Shown: positions 1-9,594, numbered from the stretch's first letter. The stretch: DNA of 64,000 nt from Aquimarina muelleri DSM 19832 (GCF_000430665.1 NZ_AUML01000006.1:115797-179796), one strand, 5' to 3'. Notes: generated by a model not told the origin, from the letters alone. Program-made: numbers and translations.

Positions 1-1218
1 ACAGCTATATTTCAGGAAACACCAACTTTTTATTGGGATAATGCTTATGAAGCAATTGCCCATACTAATGAGGTTTTAGCTATAATTGATAATCTTGAAG
101 GGGATCAAAAAAGAAAAAATGCTGTAAAAGGTGAAGCTTTATTATCAAGAGCTTATCACCATTTTATGTTGGTTAATCTGTTTGGATTGCATTATGATGC
201 AAATGCTTCTTCTAATTTAGGAGTACCATATATATTAGAACCTGAGACAGAATTCTTACCTAATTACAAACGTAATACGGTGGCTGAAGTTTATGATCTT
301 GTCGAAAAAGATTTATTAGAAGGATTGGCTCTAATCAATGATGATTTTTTTACAGGAACAAAAAAGTATCATTTTACAAAAAAAGCTGCTCAGGCTTTTG
401 CTTCAAGATTCTACTTATGGAAAGGAGATTATGTAAATTGTATCGCATATAGTAATTTATTTCTTGATGGTACTCCTGAAATCTTTTTAAAAGATTTTAC
501 TTCTCTTGCTGGTAGTGGTTATAATTCTGCAGCAGAAAGATATAGTGATCCATCACATCCAAGTAATGTTTTAGTAATACAACAGTTTAGTTCTTATACA
601 AGAAGAAACCGAGGATATGGACTTAATGCTATTCAAGTAAATGAAATGTATCGAAACCTATTTAATGTTGCGGATAACAGAACTGAAATAGGAGGATGGA
701 GAGCTGGTACAGAAGCTAACTTTCATGCTAAATTAAGAGAATACTTTTTTAGAGAAAATTTATCCTCAAATTCGGGACAACCCTATTATATAGCTCAAGT
801 ATTAAAAGGAGAAGAAGTATTACTTAATCGAGCAGAAGCTTATCTCTTTTCTAATAGACAAAGTGATGCCTTGGCAGATATTAATATTTTAGCTAACAAA
901 AGGTATAATGGAACAACTTATAATAGTGTAACCGATATTGCTACTTATTACAATCCTGTTACCACTAGTGGTATTTCTAAAAACTTATCTGGTGATGATA
1001 AAGCTATTTTAGAATTAATACTAGATGAAAGAAAAAAAGAATTCTGGGATCACGGTTTACGTTGGTTTGATATTAAAAGACATAGTATATCCATAACTCA
1101 CACACTACCTGTAACTCAAGGAGGAGAAACATTTACATTAGCTAAAGATGATTTAAGAAAAGCTATACAAATACCTAATGATGCTCTTTCATTTGGATTA
1201 ACCCCTAACCCTAGATAA
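1..1218 (+). CDS. RagB/SusD family outer-membrane nutrient-uptake lipoprotein, 5' part cut by the window
   Basis: The reading frame is open from the first base of the window, so the N-terminus (signal peptide and lipobox) lies upstream. The visible 405 residues have the helical TPR-like body of SusD proteins (the AYEAIAHTNEVL and EALLSRAYHHFMLVNLFG stretches), and near the C-terminus an LDERKKEFWDHGLRWFDIKR motif typical of the family. SusD proteins sit on the cell surface and hand oligosaccharides or peptides to a SusC TonB-dependent transporter, which should be the gene just upstream outside the window. The next two genes are lipoproteins of the kind found with peptide- or protein-directed SusCD loci, so a non-glycan substrate is plausible but inferred. 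Confidence 0.93.
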   Translation, partial: TAIFQETPTFYWDNAYEAIAHTNEVLAIIDNLEGDQKRKNAVKGEALLSRAYHHFMLVNLFGLHYDANASSNLGVPYILEPETEFLPNYKRNTVAEVYDLVEKDLLEGLALINDDFFTGTKKYHFTKKAAQAFASRFYLWKGDYVNCIAYSNLFLDGTPEIFLKDFTSLAGSGYNSAAERYSDPSHPSNVLVIQQFSSYTRRNRGYGLNAIQVNEMYRNLFNVADNRTEIGGWRAGTEANFHAKLREYFFRENLSSNSGQPYYIAQVLKGEEVLLNRAEAYLFSNRQSDALADINILANKRYNGTTYNSVTDIATYYNPVTTSGISKNLSGDDKAILELILDERKKEFWDHGLRWFDIKRHSISITHTLPVTQGGETFTLAKDDLRKAIQIPNDALSFGLTPNPR

Positions 1219-1227
1219 ATTTTGATT

Positions 1228-2133
1228 ATGAAAACACAAAATATAATAAAACAACTATTGTTTCTTAGCCTAGGTTTAATAATACTATTAGGATGTGATA
1301 GAGAAGAGACATTACAACCAACACCTATTTTTGAAAACGGAGAACCCGAATCGACTGATGAACTAGATCAATTTCTAAAAATTGAGTTTAGAGATATTTA
1401 TGGTTGTGTAATACATTATAAATTTGTAGATAAATTTATTGATCCTACTAAATCAGCAGTTCCTCCTCGTGTAGAAGTAGTGAGACCTATAGCTGAATTA
1501 ATTAAAGAAGCATGGATAAAACCATACAATAAAGCTTCAAACCAAGGAGATGAGTTTTTAAAGACCTATTTTCCTGCAGAAATTGTAATCTTAGGCTCTC
1601 CTATTTTTAACAATGATAATACGATCACATTAGGCGTAGCAGACTCGGGAGTTAGAGTTACTTTAACTCAAGCAAATAATTATGCACCTGGCAATACTGG
1701 TTGGATTTTACAAACATTTAGAACGCTACACCATGAATTTGCACATATTGTAGATCAAAATTTCAAATTTGATATAGAAGCTTTCTTTAAAATTTCTGAA
1801 GATAGCTATACTTCTCCTGGTTCATGGACTCAAGAAGATGAAGAAAGTGCTATTATTAGAGGCATGGTAACCCCATATGCCACTTCTGCTCCTTCTGAAG
1901 ATTTTGCAGAAATTATGGCGCGCATAATTACTACAGATCCTGCTGTATTTGAATCTACCTACATTACACCTGCAGACTGCTCTGTTGCTGGAGCTCCAGC
2001 TAACTGTGGAGAAATAAATAAAGGTAAAGCTAAAATTAAACAGAAGTATGACGTAGTAGTAAAATACATGAAAGAACAAGTAGGAATTGATCTTTTTGTA
2101 TTAAGAGATGAGTTTTTAAATAATATCAATTAA
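1228..2133 (+). CDS. Putative zinc metallohydrolase lipoprotein of a SusCD locus
   Basis: I chose the ATG at 1228 rather than the TTG two codons upstream because it leaves a normal lipoprotein signal (hydrophobic LGLIILLGC, lipid-acceptor Cys near residue 24). The protein of about 301 residues has an HEFAH zinc motif (HExxH) near residue 169 and a downstream SEDFAEIMA stretch near residue 223 that could supply the third ligand. This matches the family of substrate-import-associated zinc metallohydrolase lipoproteins found beside SusC/SusD pairs in Bacteroidota. It starts only 9 nt after the SusD stop and is followed 16 nt later by another lipoprotein, so the three are one operon. The substrate cannot be read from the sequence. 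Confidence 0.85.
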   Translation: MKTQNIIKQLLFLSLGLIILLGCDREETLQPTPIFENGEPESTDELDQFLKIEFRDIYGCVIHYKFVDKFIDPTKSAVPPRVEVVRPIAELIKEAWIKPYNKASNQGDEFLKTYFPAEIVILGSPIFNNDNTITLGVADSGVRVTLTQANNYAPGNTGWILQTFRTLHHEFAHIVDQNFKFDIEAFFKISEDSYTSPGSWTQEDEESAIIRGMVTPYATSAPSEDFAEIMARIITTDPAVFESTYITPADCSVAGAPANCGEINKGKAKIKQKYDVVVKYMKEQVGIDLFVLRDEFLNNIN

Positions 2134-2149
2134 TCAAATTTAGAACGAC

Positions 2150-3481
2150 ATGCTTAAAAATATAAAAATATATACATTACTTCTTATTACTTTAGGCTTT
2201 ATCGCCTGTAGTACAGATAATGAAGTAGAACCGTTATTTAATCAAGACATTGATACTCGTGTGGATACTTTGTTAAAAAGTTATAAATCAACTTTAACAG
2301 CTCCAGAGTTTGGATGGAAAGTAGTATACCAACCAAAAAATAGTGTTGGTTTTTATAATATTTTATTAAACTTTAACCAAGACAATACTGTCGAAATAGT
2401 TTCTGATTATCAAGGAGGAACACAAGATTTTGAAACTACCTATAGAGTAGGTAAAAGTCATTTTCCAGAATTAGTACTAGAAAATTATTCGACTTTCCAT
2501 AATCTATTTGAAGTTGCAAATTTTAGCCTACAGGCAGAATTCGAATTTATTTTTGAAAATGTAGCAGATAATAAAATTGAATTTAGAAGTAAATCAGATA
2601 AAGGAGAAGAGGTTACTAAAATTGTTTTTGAAAAAGCAATATCTGGTGACAAAGAACGTATTATGGGATTACGGGAATCTTTTGATGAAGTAGCCCTTGG
2701 ACATGAAACAAATAGTTTTCTTAGAAATATAATCGTTACAGATCCTGCAGCAGCTCCAACAGATCCCCCTATATTTAGTGGTACATTTTCATTCTCAGAA
2801 CTAGACAGAACTGGTATTATTACCACTTTTGATCAAAGTACAGGAAAAATAGCTTCTACTTCTTATGTTGTATCTATTAGTGATACTGGGTTTTCATTTA
2901 CTACACCTTTTAAAGTGAATGGGGTAGATATTACTACTTTTTCTTTTGTTGAAGCAGATAATAATTTTATTTCTGAAGATGGTAATTTAAACACCATTAT
3001 CGGATATAATCTAGCTCCTGTAGCAACAGCACTTGTTCCTCAATTATTCTCAGATGATGTAGATACTTTTGACACTAGATTTCCTAGATATTTATACTTT
3101 GATGATACTTCTGGTAACTTCCTAAAGCTAACATCACCAGATTTTCTGCATTTAACTAAAAGTATCAATGCTCCTGTTTTGGACATTAGAATGAATTGGT
3201 TTGGACCAGATGTACATGGTATAATTGTAAATGGACTTAGTGAGCCATTAACCTTAGCTTTTAACATAGCCAAAATACCAGGGCAAAAAATTGTTTTACA
3301 ATATCTTGGATCCACAAACAACGCCATAATAAATGAAGCTGAAAGTTTATTAAACTTATTAAGAGATGGTGCTGGATGGTATGTACAACAAACTAATGAG
3401 AGTAGGTTTAGAAACAATCCTTCTTTCTCATTAACAAGCGTAAGCTTTCCTAATTTTAGATTTTCAATATATGGAATTTAA
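2150..3481 (+). CDS. DUF4302 family lipoprotein
   Basis: This 443-residue protein begins with a lipoprotein signal (LITLGFIACS). It continues with the conserved opening of DUF4302 proteins: a short helical stretch, then a GWKVVYQP motif and alternating beta strands. Such proteins accompany SusCD plus zinc-metallohydrolase lipoproteins and are presumed surface-exposed, but no activity is known. It is the last gene of the operon and is followed by a strong terminator. A 40-residue window around residue 200 is rich in Pro, Ala and Thr and looks like a linker between two beta-rich halves. Confidence 0.8.
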   Translation: MLKNIKIYTLLLITLGFIACSTDNEVEPLFNQDIDTRVDTLLKSYKSTLTAPEFGWKVVYQPKNSVGFYNILLNFNQDNTVEIVSDYQGGTQDFETTYRVGKSHFPELVLENYSTFHNLFEVANFSLQAEFEFIFENVADNKIEFRSKSDKGEEVTKIVFEKAISGDKERIMGLRESFDEVALGHETNSFLRNIIVTDPAAAPTDPPIFSGTFSFSELDRTGIITTFDQSTGKIASTSYVVSISDTGFSFTTPFKVNGVDITTFSFVEADNNFISEDGNLNTIIGYNLAPVATALVPQLFSDDVDTFDTRFPRYLYFDDTSGNFLKLTSPDFLHLTKSINAPVLDIRMNWFGPDVHGIIVNGLSEPLTLAFNIAKIPGQKIVLQYLGSTNNAIINEAESLLNLLRDGAGWYVQQTNESRFRNNPSFSLTSVSFPNFRFSIYGI

Positions 3482-3545
3482 CTTTTAAAATTTAAATACA
3501 AAAAACTATTGTTTCATTACAATAGCCTTTCTAACTCAACTTGCG

Positions 3546-3577
3546 AAAACCCAGAGCTAACTCTCTGGGTTTTTTTG
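3546..3577 (+). terminator. Rho-independent terminator of the SusD operon
   Basis: A perfect 9-bp stem (3548-3556 paired with 3563-3571) with a 6-nt loop is followed directly by a run of seven T. It lies 65 nt after the DUF4302 stop codon and closes the SusD/metallohydrolase/DUF4302 transcription unit. Confidence 0.85.
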
Positions 3578-3675
3578 ATTTATTACAACATTATACTTTT
3601 ATAAAAAACATCACATTAACATTTACTTAAGAATAAGATCTGTATTTCCTTGTATTTTAGAAAACAAAAAAAACA

Positions 3676-5211
3676 ATGAAAAATATTTTGGCTTTTTTAA
3701 TTACCCTTATAGCCTTTACTTCCCTAGCCCAAACCAATACAGAAATATACCTTTTTGATATCCTTAAAAAAGGAAATAAACAGACCCTATTCAATAAGAA
3801 AAACATATCTAATAATAACGGGTATGATAATCAACCTTATATTATAGAAGACTCTGTTGTTTTATTTTCCTCTACCAGAAACAATCAAACAGACATAGCT
3901 GCATATAATATCCAACAGACAAAATTAAATTGGATTACAAATACGAAAACAGGAAGTGAGTACTCTCCTGTCAGAATTCCTGATACAAATGATATTTCTG
4001 CCATTCGACTGGACAAAGACGGTAAACAATTACTATATAGATACAAGTATACAACAGGAGATTCTAAAGTACTATTACCTAACCTTAAAGTAGGATACCA
4101 TACTTGGTACACAAAAGATATAGTTATTTCTTCAGTTCTGGAAAAAAATGGATTATCATTAGTAGTATCTAACTTAAAAAATAATACTAACGATACCATA
4201 CAAAAACAAGTCGGTAGATCGCTACATAAAATTCCAAATTCAAACCTGATTAGTTACATCAGTAAAGAAAATGAAGTTTGGGAAATTAAATCTTTAGATC
4301 CTATTACTAAATCTACAAAGACAATTATACATACAATTCCTAAAGTAGAAGATATGTGCTGGTTACCAAATGGTACTATCTTAATGGGAAAAGAAAACAG
4401 GATATTCAAATTCACTCCAAAAACAGATTCGAGATGGAGTACTTTTTATACTTTTATGGATAACGAAATCGGAAACATTTCAAGAATGGCAACAAATAGC
4501 AATGGAAATAAACTTACGGTAGTATCCGAAGTTTCTCCTGAACACATCGTACAAGAACAAGTAGAAGCATATAACTCTCGTGATATTAATGCCTTTATGG
4601 CTACCTATACTGAAGAAGTCTCTATTTATACATTTCCTAATACTCTTCGATATGAAAATAAGGAAGCTATGCGACCTTACTATGAAAAAAAATTCAAAGA
4701 AGAAGTTGATTTAAATTGCAAAATAAAACAGCGTATTGTATATCAAAATAAAGTAATAGATGAAGAATATGTTACCTACAAAAATAAAAATGTAAAAGTA
4801 GCTCCTATCTATGAAATAGAAAATGGAAAAATTGCTAAAGTAACTTTTATAAAACCACAAGAAAACGATAATGATAGTATCGAAAAAAATGCAGAAAAAA
4901 TAGTCCAACAGCAATTAGATAGATATAATAACAGAGATATTAATGGATTTATGAATACTTACTCCAAGGATGTAAAAGTGTATGATTTCCCAAACAAACT
5001 TTTATATGAAGGTCAAGAAAAAATGAAAAAAGAGTATTCTGATTTCTTTAAAAACACTACTGATCTACATTGCGAAATTAAAAATAGAATCGTGATGGGC
5101 AATACGGTTATAGATAAAGAATTTTTAACCATTAATGGAAAAAACTATAGCGCCATTGCTATTTACGAAATAGAAAATAATAAAATTACTAAAGTGACTT
5201 TTATAAGGTAA
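3676..5211 (+). CDS. Secreted TolB-like propeller protein with two C-terminal SnoaL/NTF2-like domains
   Basis: The 511-residue protein starts with a cleavable signal peptide (ending SLAQ). Residues about 25-285 carry WD40/TolB-like strands with repeated SSTRN, YSPVRIP and KDGKQLLY patterns, as in PD40 propellers. The C-terminal part is a tandem duplication of an NTF2/SnoaL-like unit of roughly 100 residues (about 295-395 and 412-511). Each unit opens with an EAYNSRDINAFMATY or DRYNNRDINGFMNTY helix and ends in YEIENxKIxKVTFI. Such domains often bind small hydrophobic ligands; no catalytic function can be assigned. The gene stands alone between the upstream terminator and the M28 peptidase. 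Confidence 0.75.
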   Translation: MKNILAFLITLIAFTSLAQTNTEIYLFDILKKGNKQTLFNKKNISNNNGYDNQPYIIEDSVVLFSSTRNNQTDIAAYNIQQTKLNWITNTKTGSEYSPVRIPDTNDISAIRLDKDGKQLLYRYKYTTGDSKVLLPNLKVGYHTWYTKDIVISSVLEKNGLSLVVSNLKNNTNDTIQKQVGRSLHKIPNSNLISYISKENEVWEIKSLDPITKSTKTIIHTIPKVEDMCWLPNGTILMGKENRIFKFTPKTDSRWSTFYTFMDNEIGNISRMATNSNGNKLTVVSEVSPEHIVQEQVEAYNSRDINAFMATYTEEVSIYTFPNTLRYENKEAMRPYYEKKFKEEVDLNCKIKQRIVYQNKVIDEEYVTYKNKNVKVAPIYEIENGKIAKVTFIKPQENDNDSIEKNAEKIVQQQLDRYNNRDINGFMNTYSKDVKVYDFPNKLLYEGQEKMKKEYSDFFKNTTDLHCEIKNRIVMGNTVIDKEFLTINGKNYSAIAIYEIENNKITKVTFIR

Positions 5212-5273
5212 ACCCTATTCTTATAAATATGTTGAGATCATTTTAATTAAATTAGGCTATTAAATTAACACAC

Positions 5274-6608
5274 ATGAAAACATTTCTTACCGCAACCTTA
5301 ATTTTATTATCCATTATATTAACTGCACAAACAGATCAAAAAATGTATGATATCATTAATGATATCTCCTCAAAACGTATAGAAAAAGATATAAAAACAT
5401 TAGCAGGTTTTGGTACCCGTCATACACTAAGCGATACGGTTTCTAATACAAGAGGAATTGGTGCTGCCAGACGATGGATAAAATCAGAGTTCGATAAAAT
5501 ATCTAACCAATGTAATAATTGCTTAGACGTTTTTTATCAAAAAGATTTGGTAAAACAAGGCACTAACCAACGTATTACAAAAGATGTATGGGTAGTAAAT
5601 GTTGTTGCTATACAACGAGGAACAAAATATCCAAATAGATTTATTATGATGAGTGGGGATATAGACTCTAGAGTTACAGACCCCACAGATTACACTTCGG
5701 ATTCTCCAGGAGCTAATGATAATGCTACAGGTATGGCAGGAGCTATTGAAGCCGCAAGAGTACTAACCAAATATAAATTCGAAAACAGTATTATCTATGT
5801 AGGCTTATCTGGAGAAGAACAAGGTTTATTTGGTGGTCAAGGCTTGGCAAAGTATGCAAAACAAAAAGATTGGAATATTATTGGAATCATGAATAACGAT
5901 ATGATAGGTAATATTAAAGGAGTAGACGGGGTTATTGACAATAGAACTTTTAGAATATTTTCAGAACCAGTTCCTCCATCCGAAACTGAAAAACAAAGAA
6001 AATCGCGACGGTTTTATGGTGGCGAAGTAGATGGCGTTTCTAGACAACTTGCACGATATATTCATAAAACCGTAAAAACATATATGCCAGAAATGAACCC
6101 CATGATGGTATATCGATTAGATCGTTTTGGGCGTGGTGGACACCACAGACCATTTAACGATGCTGGTTATGCTGGAATCAGAATTATGGAAGCACATGAA
6201 AATTATACTCAGCAACATCAAAATATCAGAGAAGAGGATGGAATCCAATACGGAGATGTAGTAGAGCATGTTAATTTTGATTATGCAACAAAACTAACTT
6301 CTGTTAATGCTATAAATCTTGCCAGTATAGCATGGGCTCCCCCTGCTCCTACCGAAGTTAAAATTGGAGGAATTGTAGAGCCCTCTGTAAAATTTAAATG
6401 GAAAAAAATTAACGACCCTAACATCTTAGGATATAAAATATATTGGAGAGATACTACATCCCCAACTTGGGATCACAGCCGATTTGTAGGTAACATTGAT
6501 AATTTTATATTAGATAATATTGTTATTGATAATTTCTTTTTTGGGATTGCTACCGTAGGTAAAAATGGATACGAAAGCCCCGTAGTATTTCCTTCAGAAA
6601 TATTTTAG
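5274..6608 (+). CDS. Secreted M28-family zinc aminopeptidase with C-terminal FN3-like domain
   Basis: The 444-residue protein has a signal peptide (ending LTAQ). M28 landmarks are GANDNATG (bridging Asp), SGEEQGLFG (catalytic and zinc Glu), NNDMIGN (zinc Asp) and a late AHEN or GGHHRPF His region. The usual first zinc ligand (His in GHxD) is replaced by SGDIDSR, so Asp occupies that place. The last 95 residues look like a fibronectin-type-III fold (KFKWKKINDPNILGYKIYW). It probably removes N-terminal residues from extracellular peptides. It lies 62 nt after the propeller gene, and the two may be co-transcribed. Confidence 0.85.
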   Translation: MKTFLTATLILLSIILTAQTDQKMYDIINDISSKRIEKDIKTLAGFGTRHTLSDTVSNTRGIGAARRWIKSEFDKISNQCNNCLDVFYQKDLVKQGTNQRITKDVWVVNVVAIQRGTKYPNRFIMMSGDIDSRVTDPTDYTSDSPGANDNATGMAGAIEAARVLTKYKFENSIIYVGLSGEEQGLFGGQGLAKYAKQKDWNIIGIMNNDMIGNIKGVDGVIDNRTFRIFSEPVPPSETEKQRKSRRFYGGEVDGVSRQLARYIHKTVKTYMPEMNPMMVYRLDRFGRGGHHRPFNDAGYAGIRIMEAHENYTQQHQNIREEDGIQYGDVVEHVNFDYATKLTSVNAINLASIAWAPPAPTEVKIGGIVEPSVKFKWKKINDPNILGYKIYWRDTTSPTWDHSRFVGNIDNFILDNIVIDNFFFGIATVGKNGYESPVVFPSEIF

Positions 6609-6697
6609 AGAACAATCAATCACAATAAAAAATCTTTGCTTTTTGATAAAAACCCTATGAATAGTAAAAATACACTCCCCTAGTTGAAAAAAACATT

Positions 6698-7033
6698 AAC
6701 TATCATGGCGAAAACAGCAACTATCTTGTAGAAATCGTTAGCTATCATGAAGAAATCATCAACTAAGCTGGAGAAAGTGTTAACTATCATGGCGAAAACA
6801 GCAACTATCTTGTAGAAATCGTTAGCTATCATGAAGAAATCATTAACTAAGCTGGAGAAAGTGTTAACTATCATGGCGAAAACAGCAACTATCCTGTAGA
6901 AATCGTTAGCTATCATGAAGAAACCATTAACTAAGCTGGAGAAAGTGTTAACTACCATGGCGAAAACAGCAACTATCCTGTAAAAAGTATTAACTAATTT
7001 ATGGAAAGCGTTAACTAAATCCCTAAAATTATT
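6698..7033. repeat. 21-bp tandem array (16 units) with an 84-bp higher-order period
   Basis: Sixteen consecutive 21-bp units run from 6698 to 7033, with consensus close to ARCTATCATGGCGAAATCATT. Units 1, 5, 9 and 13 match each other best, as do 2/6/10, 3/7/11 and 4/8/12, so the array grew as a four-unit 84-bp block. The last three units are degenerate. The minus strand happens to be open for 92 codons, but all plus-strand frames hit stops, and no start context or signal suggests a gene. The same unit family occurs at 36664-36894. Confidence 0.9.
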
Positions 7034-7087
7034 TGCTAGTTTAGCACAAGAGTTAAATCTATAACTAAAATCAACACCTTAAAGACA

Positions 7088-8710
7088 ATGCATAAATTTT
7101 TTCTTTTCTGCTTGCTTACCATTCAGGTACAGTTTTTGCTCGCACAAGATCTGCCATTTACAAAACAAGATTCCTTGCGCGGATCTATAACTCCAGAACG
7201 AGAGTGGTGGGATCTAACCTATTATCATCTGGATATTAAAGTAAATCCAGATAAAAAGACAATATCAGGAAAAAACACTATACAATACCGTGTTTTAAAA
7301 GAGCATAATGTAATACAAATCGACCTGCAAGCTCCTTTAAAGATTGAGAAAGCACTACAAAACAATAAAAAGCTTGAAATAACCTCTATTGGCAACGCTC
7401 ACTTTATAAAACTTACAGAACCTCAACAAAAAGACATTATATATACAATCGATGTTTACTATAGTGGAAAACCTCGCGAAGCTGTTAATGCACCTTGGGA
7501 TGGTGGTATTTCTTGGAAAAAAGACACGAATAACAAACACTTTATAGCCTCTTCCTGTCAAGGATTAGGTGCTAGTGTATGGTGGCCCAATAAAGACCAT
7601 ATGTATGATGAAGTAGACAGTCTTTTAATAAGTGTTAACGTTCCTAAAGATTTAATCAACGTTTCTAATGGAAGATTACGTAAAATAGAAAATCATGATG
7701 ATCACACCAAAACATATCATTGGTTTGTAAGTAATCCCATCAATAATTATGGGGTGAATATTAATATTGGAGATTATGTTCATTTTGGAGAAAAATACGA
7801 GGGCGAAAAAGGAATTTTAGACATGGATTATTATGTGCTTAGAGACAATCTGGAAAAAGCTAAAAAGCAATTTAAAGATGCCTCTAAAATGATGAAAGCT
7901 TTTGAACACTGGTTTGGTCCCTACCCTTTTTATGAAGATAGTTTTAAACTGGTTGAAGTACCCTATCTGGGGATGGAACACCAAAGCTCTGTGACCTACG
8001 GAAATAAATATAGCAATGGATATTTAGGAAATGACCTTTCTGGATCAGGATGGGGTATGAAATTTGATTTTATTATTATTCACGAATCTGGTCATGAATG
8101 GTTTGCAAATAATATCACGAATAAGGATATTGCAGATATGTGGGTGCATGAAAGTTTTACTGCTTATTCCGAGAATTTGTTTTTAGATTATTATTACGGT
8201 AAAAAAGCCTCGTCAGAATATGTTATCGGAACCAGAAAAATGATTCAAAATGACAAACCAATTATTGGTCCCTATAACGTAAATAAAGAAGGCTCTGGAG
8301 ATATGTACTATAAAGGAGCAAATATGCTACATACACTTCGCCAACTTGTAGATGATGATAAAAAATGGAGAACTATTTTAAGAGATCTCAACAAAGAGTT
8401 TTATCATCAAACAGTAACTACAAAACAAATCGAAGAATATCTTTGTACTAAAACCAAAATCGATCTTACTTTCTTTTTTGAGCAATACCTTAGAACTATA
8501 AAAATACCTACTCTAGAATATAGCTTAGAGAAAGGAAAACTAAAATATAGGTATACAAATAGTATACAAGGTTTTGATATGCCAATACGCATTTTTACAG
8601 ACGATAGTTTACAATGGATACAACCAAGTGCTTCTTGGCAAACAACCGATTTTAAAGGAGATAAAATCACTGTTGACCCTAATTTTTATATAAATATAAA
8701 TGCATTATAA
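7088..8710 (+). CDS. Secreted M1-family metallopeptidase (aminopeptidase N-like)
   Basis: The 540-residue protein has a signal peptide ending LLAQ. The gluzincin signature is complete: HESGHEW followed, 18 residues after the second His, by the Glu of WVHESFTAYSEN (HExxHx18E). The substrate-binding motif GMEHQS stands in for the GAMEN loop, and the last third has the Tyr-containing MYYKGANMLHTLR helix that stabilises the transition state. At this size it has the N-terminal beta domain, the catalytic domain and a short tail, but not the large C-terminal helical domain of full PepN. It probably digests extracellular or periplasmic peptides. Its start lies 54 nt after the 21-bp array. Confidence 0.92.
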   Translation: MHKFFLFCLLTIQVQFLLAQDLPFTKQDSLRGSITPEREWWDLTYYHLDIKVNPDKKTISGKNTIQYRVLKEHNVIQIDLQAPLKIEKALQNNKKLEITSIGNAHFIKLTEPQQKDIIYTIDVYYSGKPREAVNAPWDGGISWKKDTNNKHFIASSCQGLGASVWWPNKDHMYDEVDSLLISVNVPKDLINVSNGRLRKIENHDDHTKTYHWFVSNPINNYGVNINIGDYVHFGEKYEGEKGILDMDYYVLRDNLEKAKKQFKDASKMMKAFEHWFGPYPFYEDSFKLVEVPYLGMEHQSSVTYGNKYSNGYLGNDLSGSGWGMKFDFIIIHESGHEWFANNITNKDIADMWVHESFTAYSENLFLDYYYGKKASSEYVIGTRKMIQNDKPIIGPYNVNKEGSGDMYYKGANMLHTLRQLVDDDKKWRTILRDLNKEFYHQTVTTKQIEEYLCTKTKIDLTFFFEQYLRTIKIPTLEYSLEKGKLKYRYTNSIQGFDMPIRIFTDDSLQWIQPSASWQTTDFKGDKITVDPNFYININAL

Positions 8711-9010
8711 TTTCTGATAAACACAAAATATGTTTCTGCAATAAGAAAAAAATAAAAAAAAAAATAAGATTTCGATATCTAATCTCGTTAACAAATATAT
8801 TTTTTATTAAGACTATTTAGCTGGTTAGAAAAATATCTCCTTTTGCATTTATTAAGAAGTGTTTAAATAATCTAGTAACAGTCTTTATCAAAAACTAAAA
8901 ATCGATAACCTCAGAGCAAACCCTTAAGATTTGTTACCAAAAAAATATTTTATTTCCGAGACATTTCTTAAAAATAGAAACCCTCGACGAGGGATTAAAA
9001 GTAATACTAA
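8711..9010. other. A+T-rich intergenic region with a small hairpin
   Basis: No gene is seen. A 5-bp hairpin (CCCTC/GAGGG, 8981-8993) sits 17 nt before the GNAT start and could shape its leader. The rest is poly-A/T-rich sequence with no clear terminator for the M1 gene. Confidence 0.5.
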
Positions 9011-9535
9011 ATGAATTTTATACCTTTTCCCAACCTACAAACCGATAGACTATTATTAAGACAATTAAAAAAAGAAGACGCTAATTCTATTTTATTTTTA
9101 CGATCCGATGCGATAGTCAACAAGTATGTCAAAAGACCAAAAACAGATACTGTACAAGATGCTATTGATTTTATAAATAAGATTAATAATGGTATTATAG
9201 AACATGATTGGATTTTTTGGGGAATTACTATAAATGGTAATCCAGACCTAATAGGAACTATTTGTTTATGGAATTTTTCTGAAGATCAAAAAATTGCCGA
9301 AATAGGATATGATCTTCACCCAGAGTTTCATAAAAAAGGTATTATGAATGAGGCTCTAAACTCTATACTAAATTATGGCTATAAATCTCTAAACCTAGAA
9401 ATTGTAGAAGCATATACCCATAAAAACAATGAAGCTTCTAAAAATTTATTATTCAATAACGGTTTTCATCTTATAGAACATAAAATAGATAAAGACAATT
9501 TAGATAATATTATTTTTGCTTTAGAATTATTTTAA
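9011..9535 (+). CDS. GNAT-family N-acetyltransferase
   Basis: This 174-residue cytosolic protein opens with the TDRLLLRQLKKEDANSILFL motif of the RimJ/RimL-like (Acetyltransf_3) branch. Its acetyl-CoA region includes IGYDLHPEFHKKGIMNEAL, and it ends with the EAYTHKNNEASKNLL pattern of that subfamily. These enzymes transfer acetyl groups to N-termini or small amines, and the acceptor here cannot be predicted. It is monocistronic, with its own terminator 10 nt after the stop. Confidence 0.92.
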   Translation: MNFIPFPNLQTDRLLLRQLKKEDANSILFLRSDAIVNKYVKRPKTDTVQDAIDFINKINNGIIEHDWIFWGITINGNPDLIGTICLWNFSEDQKIAEIGYDLHPEFHKKGIMNEALNSILNYGYKSLNLEIVEAYTHKNNEASKNLLFNNGFHLIEHKIDKDNLDNIIFALELF

Positions 9536-9544
9536 ATTTTATAA

Positions 9545-9586
9545 AAAAGAAGTTGTTTTAGCTTATCATAAAACAACTTCTTTTTT
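9545..9586 (+). terminator. Rho-independent terminator after the GNAT gene
   Basis: A 16-bp stem (9545-9560 with 9569-9584), an 8-nt loop and a T-rich end. The stem is flanked by A on the left and T on the right, so it could also act on transcripts from the opposite strand. Confidence 0.85.
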
Positions 9587-9594
9587 GATTCTTA

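Noticed and set aside
6680..6958. A 92-codon minus-strand frame with a repeated NTFSSLV, DFFMIAN, DFYKIVAVFAMIV pattern
   Set aside because: It is the translation of the 21-bp tandem array; a unit length divisible by three keeps one frame open by chance. No start context or homologue pattern, and the related array at 36.7 kb does not keep the same frame.
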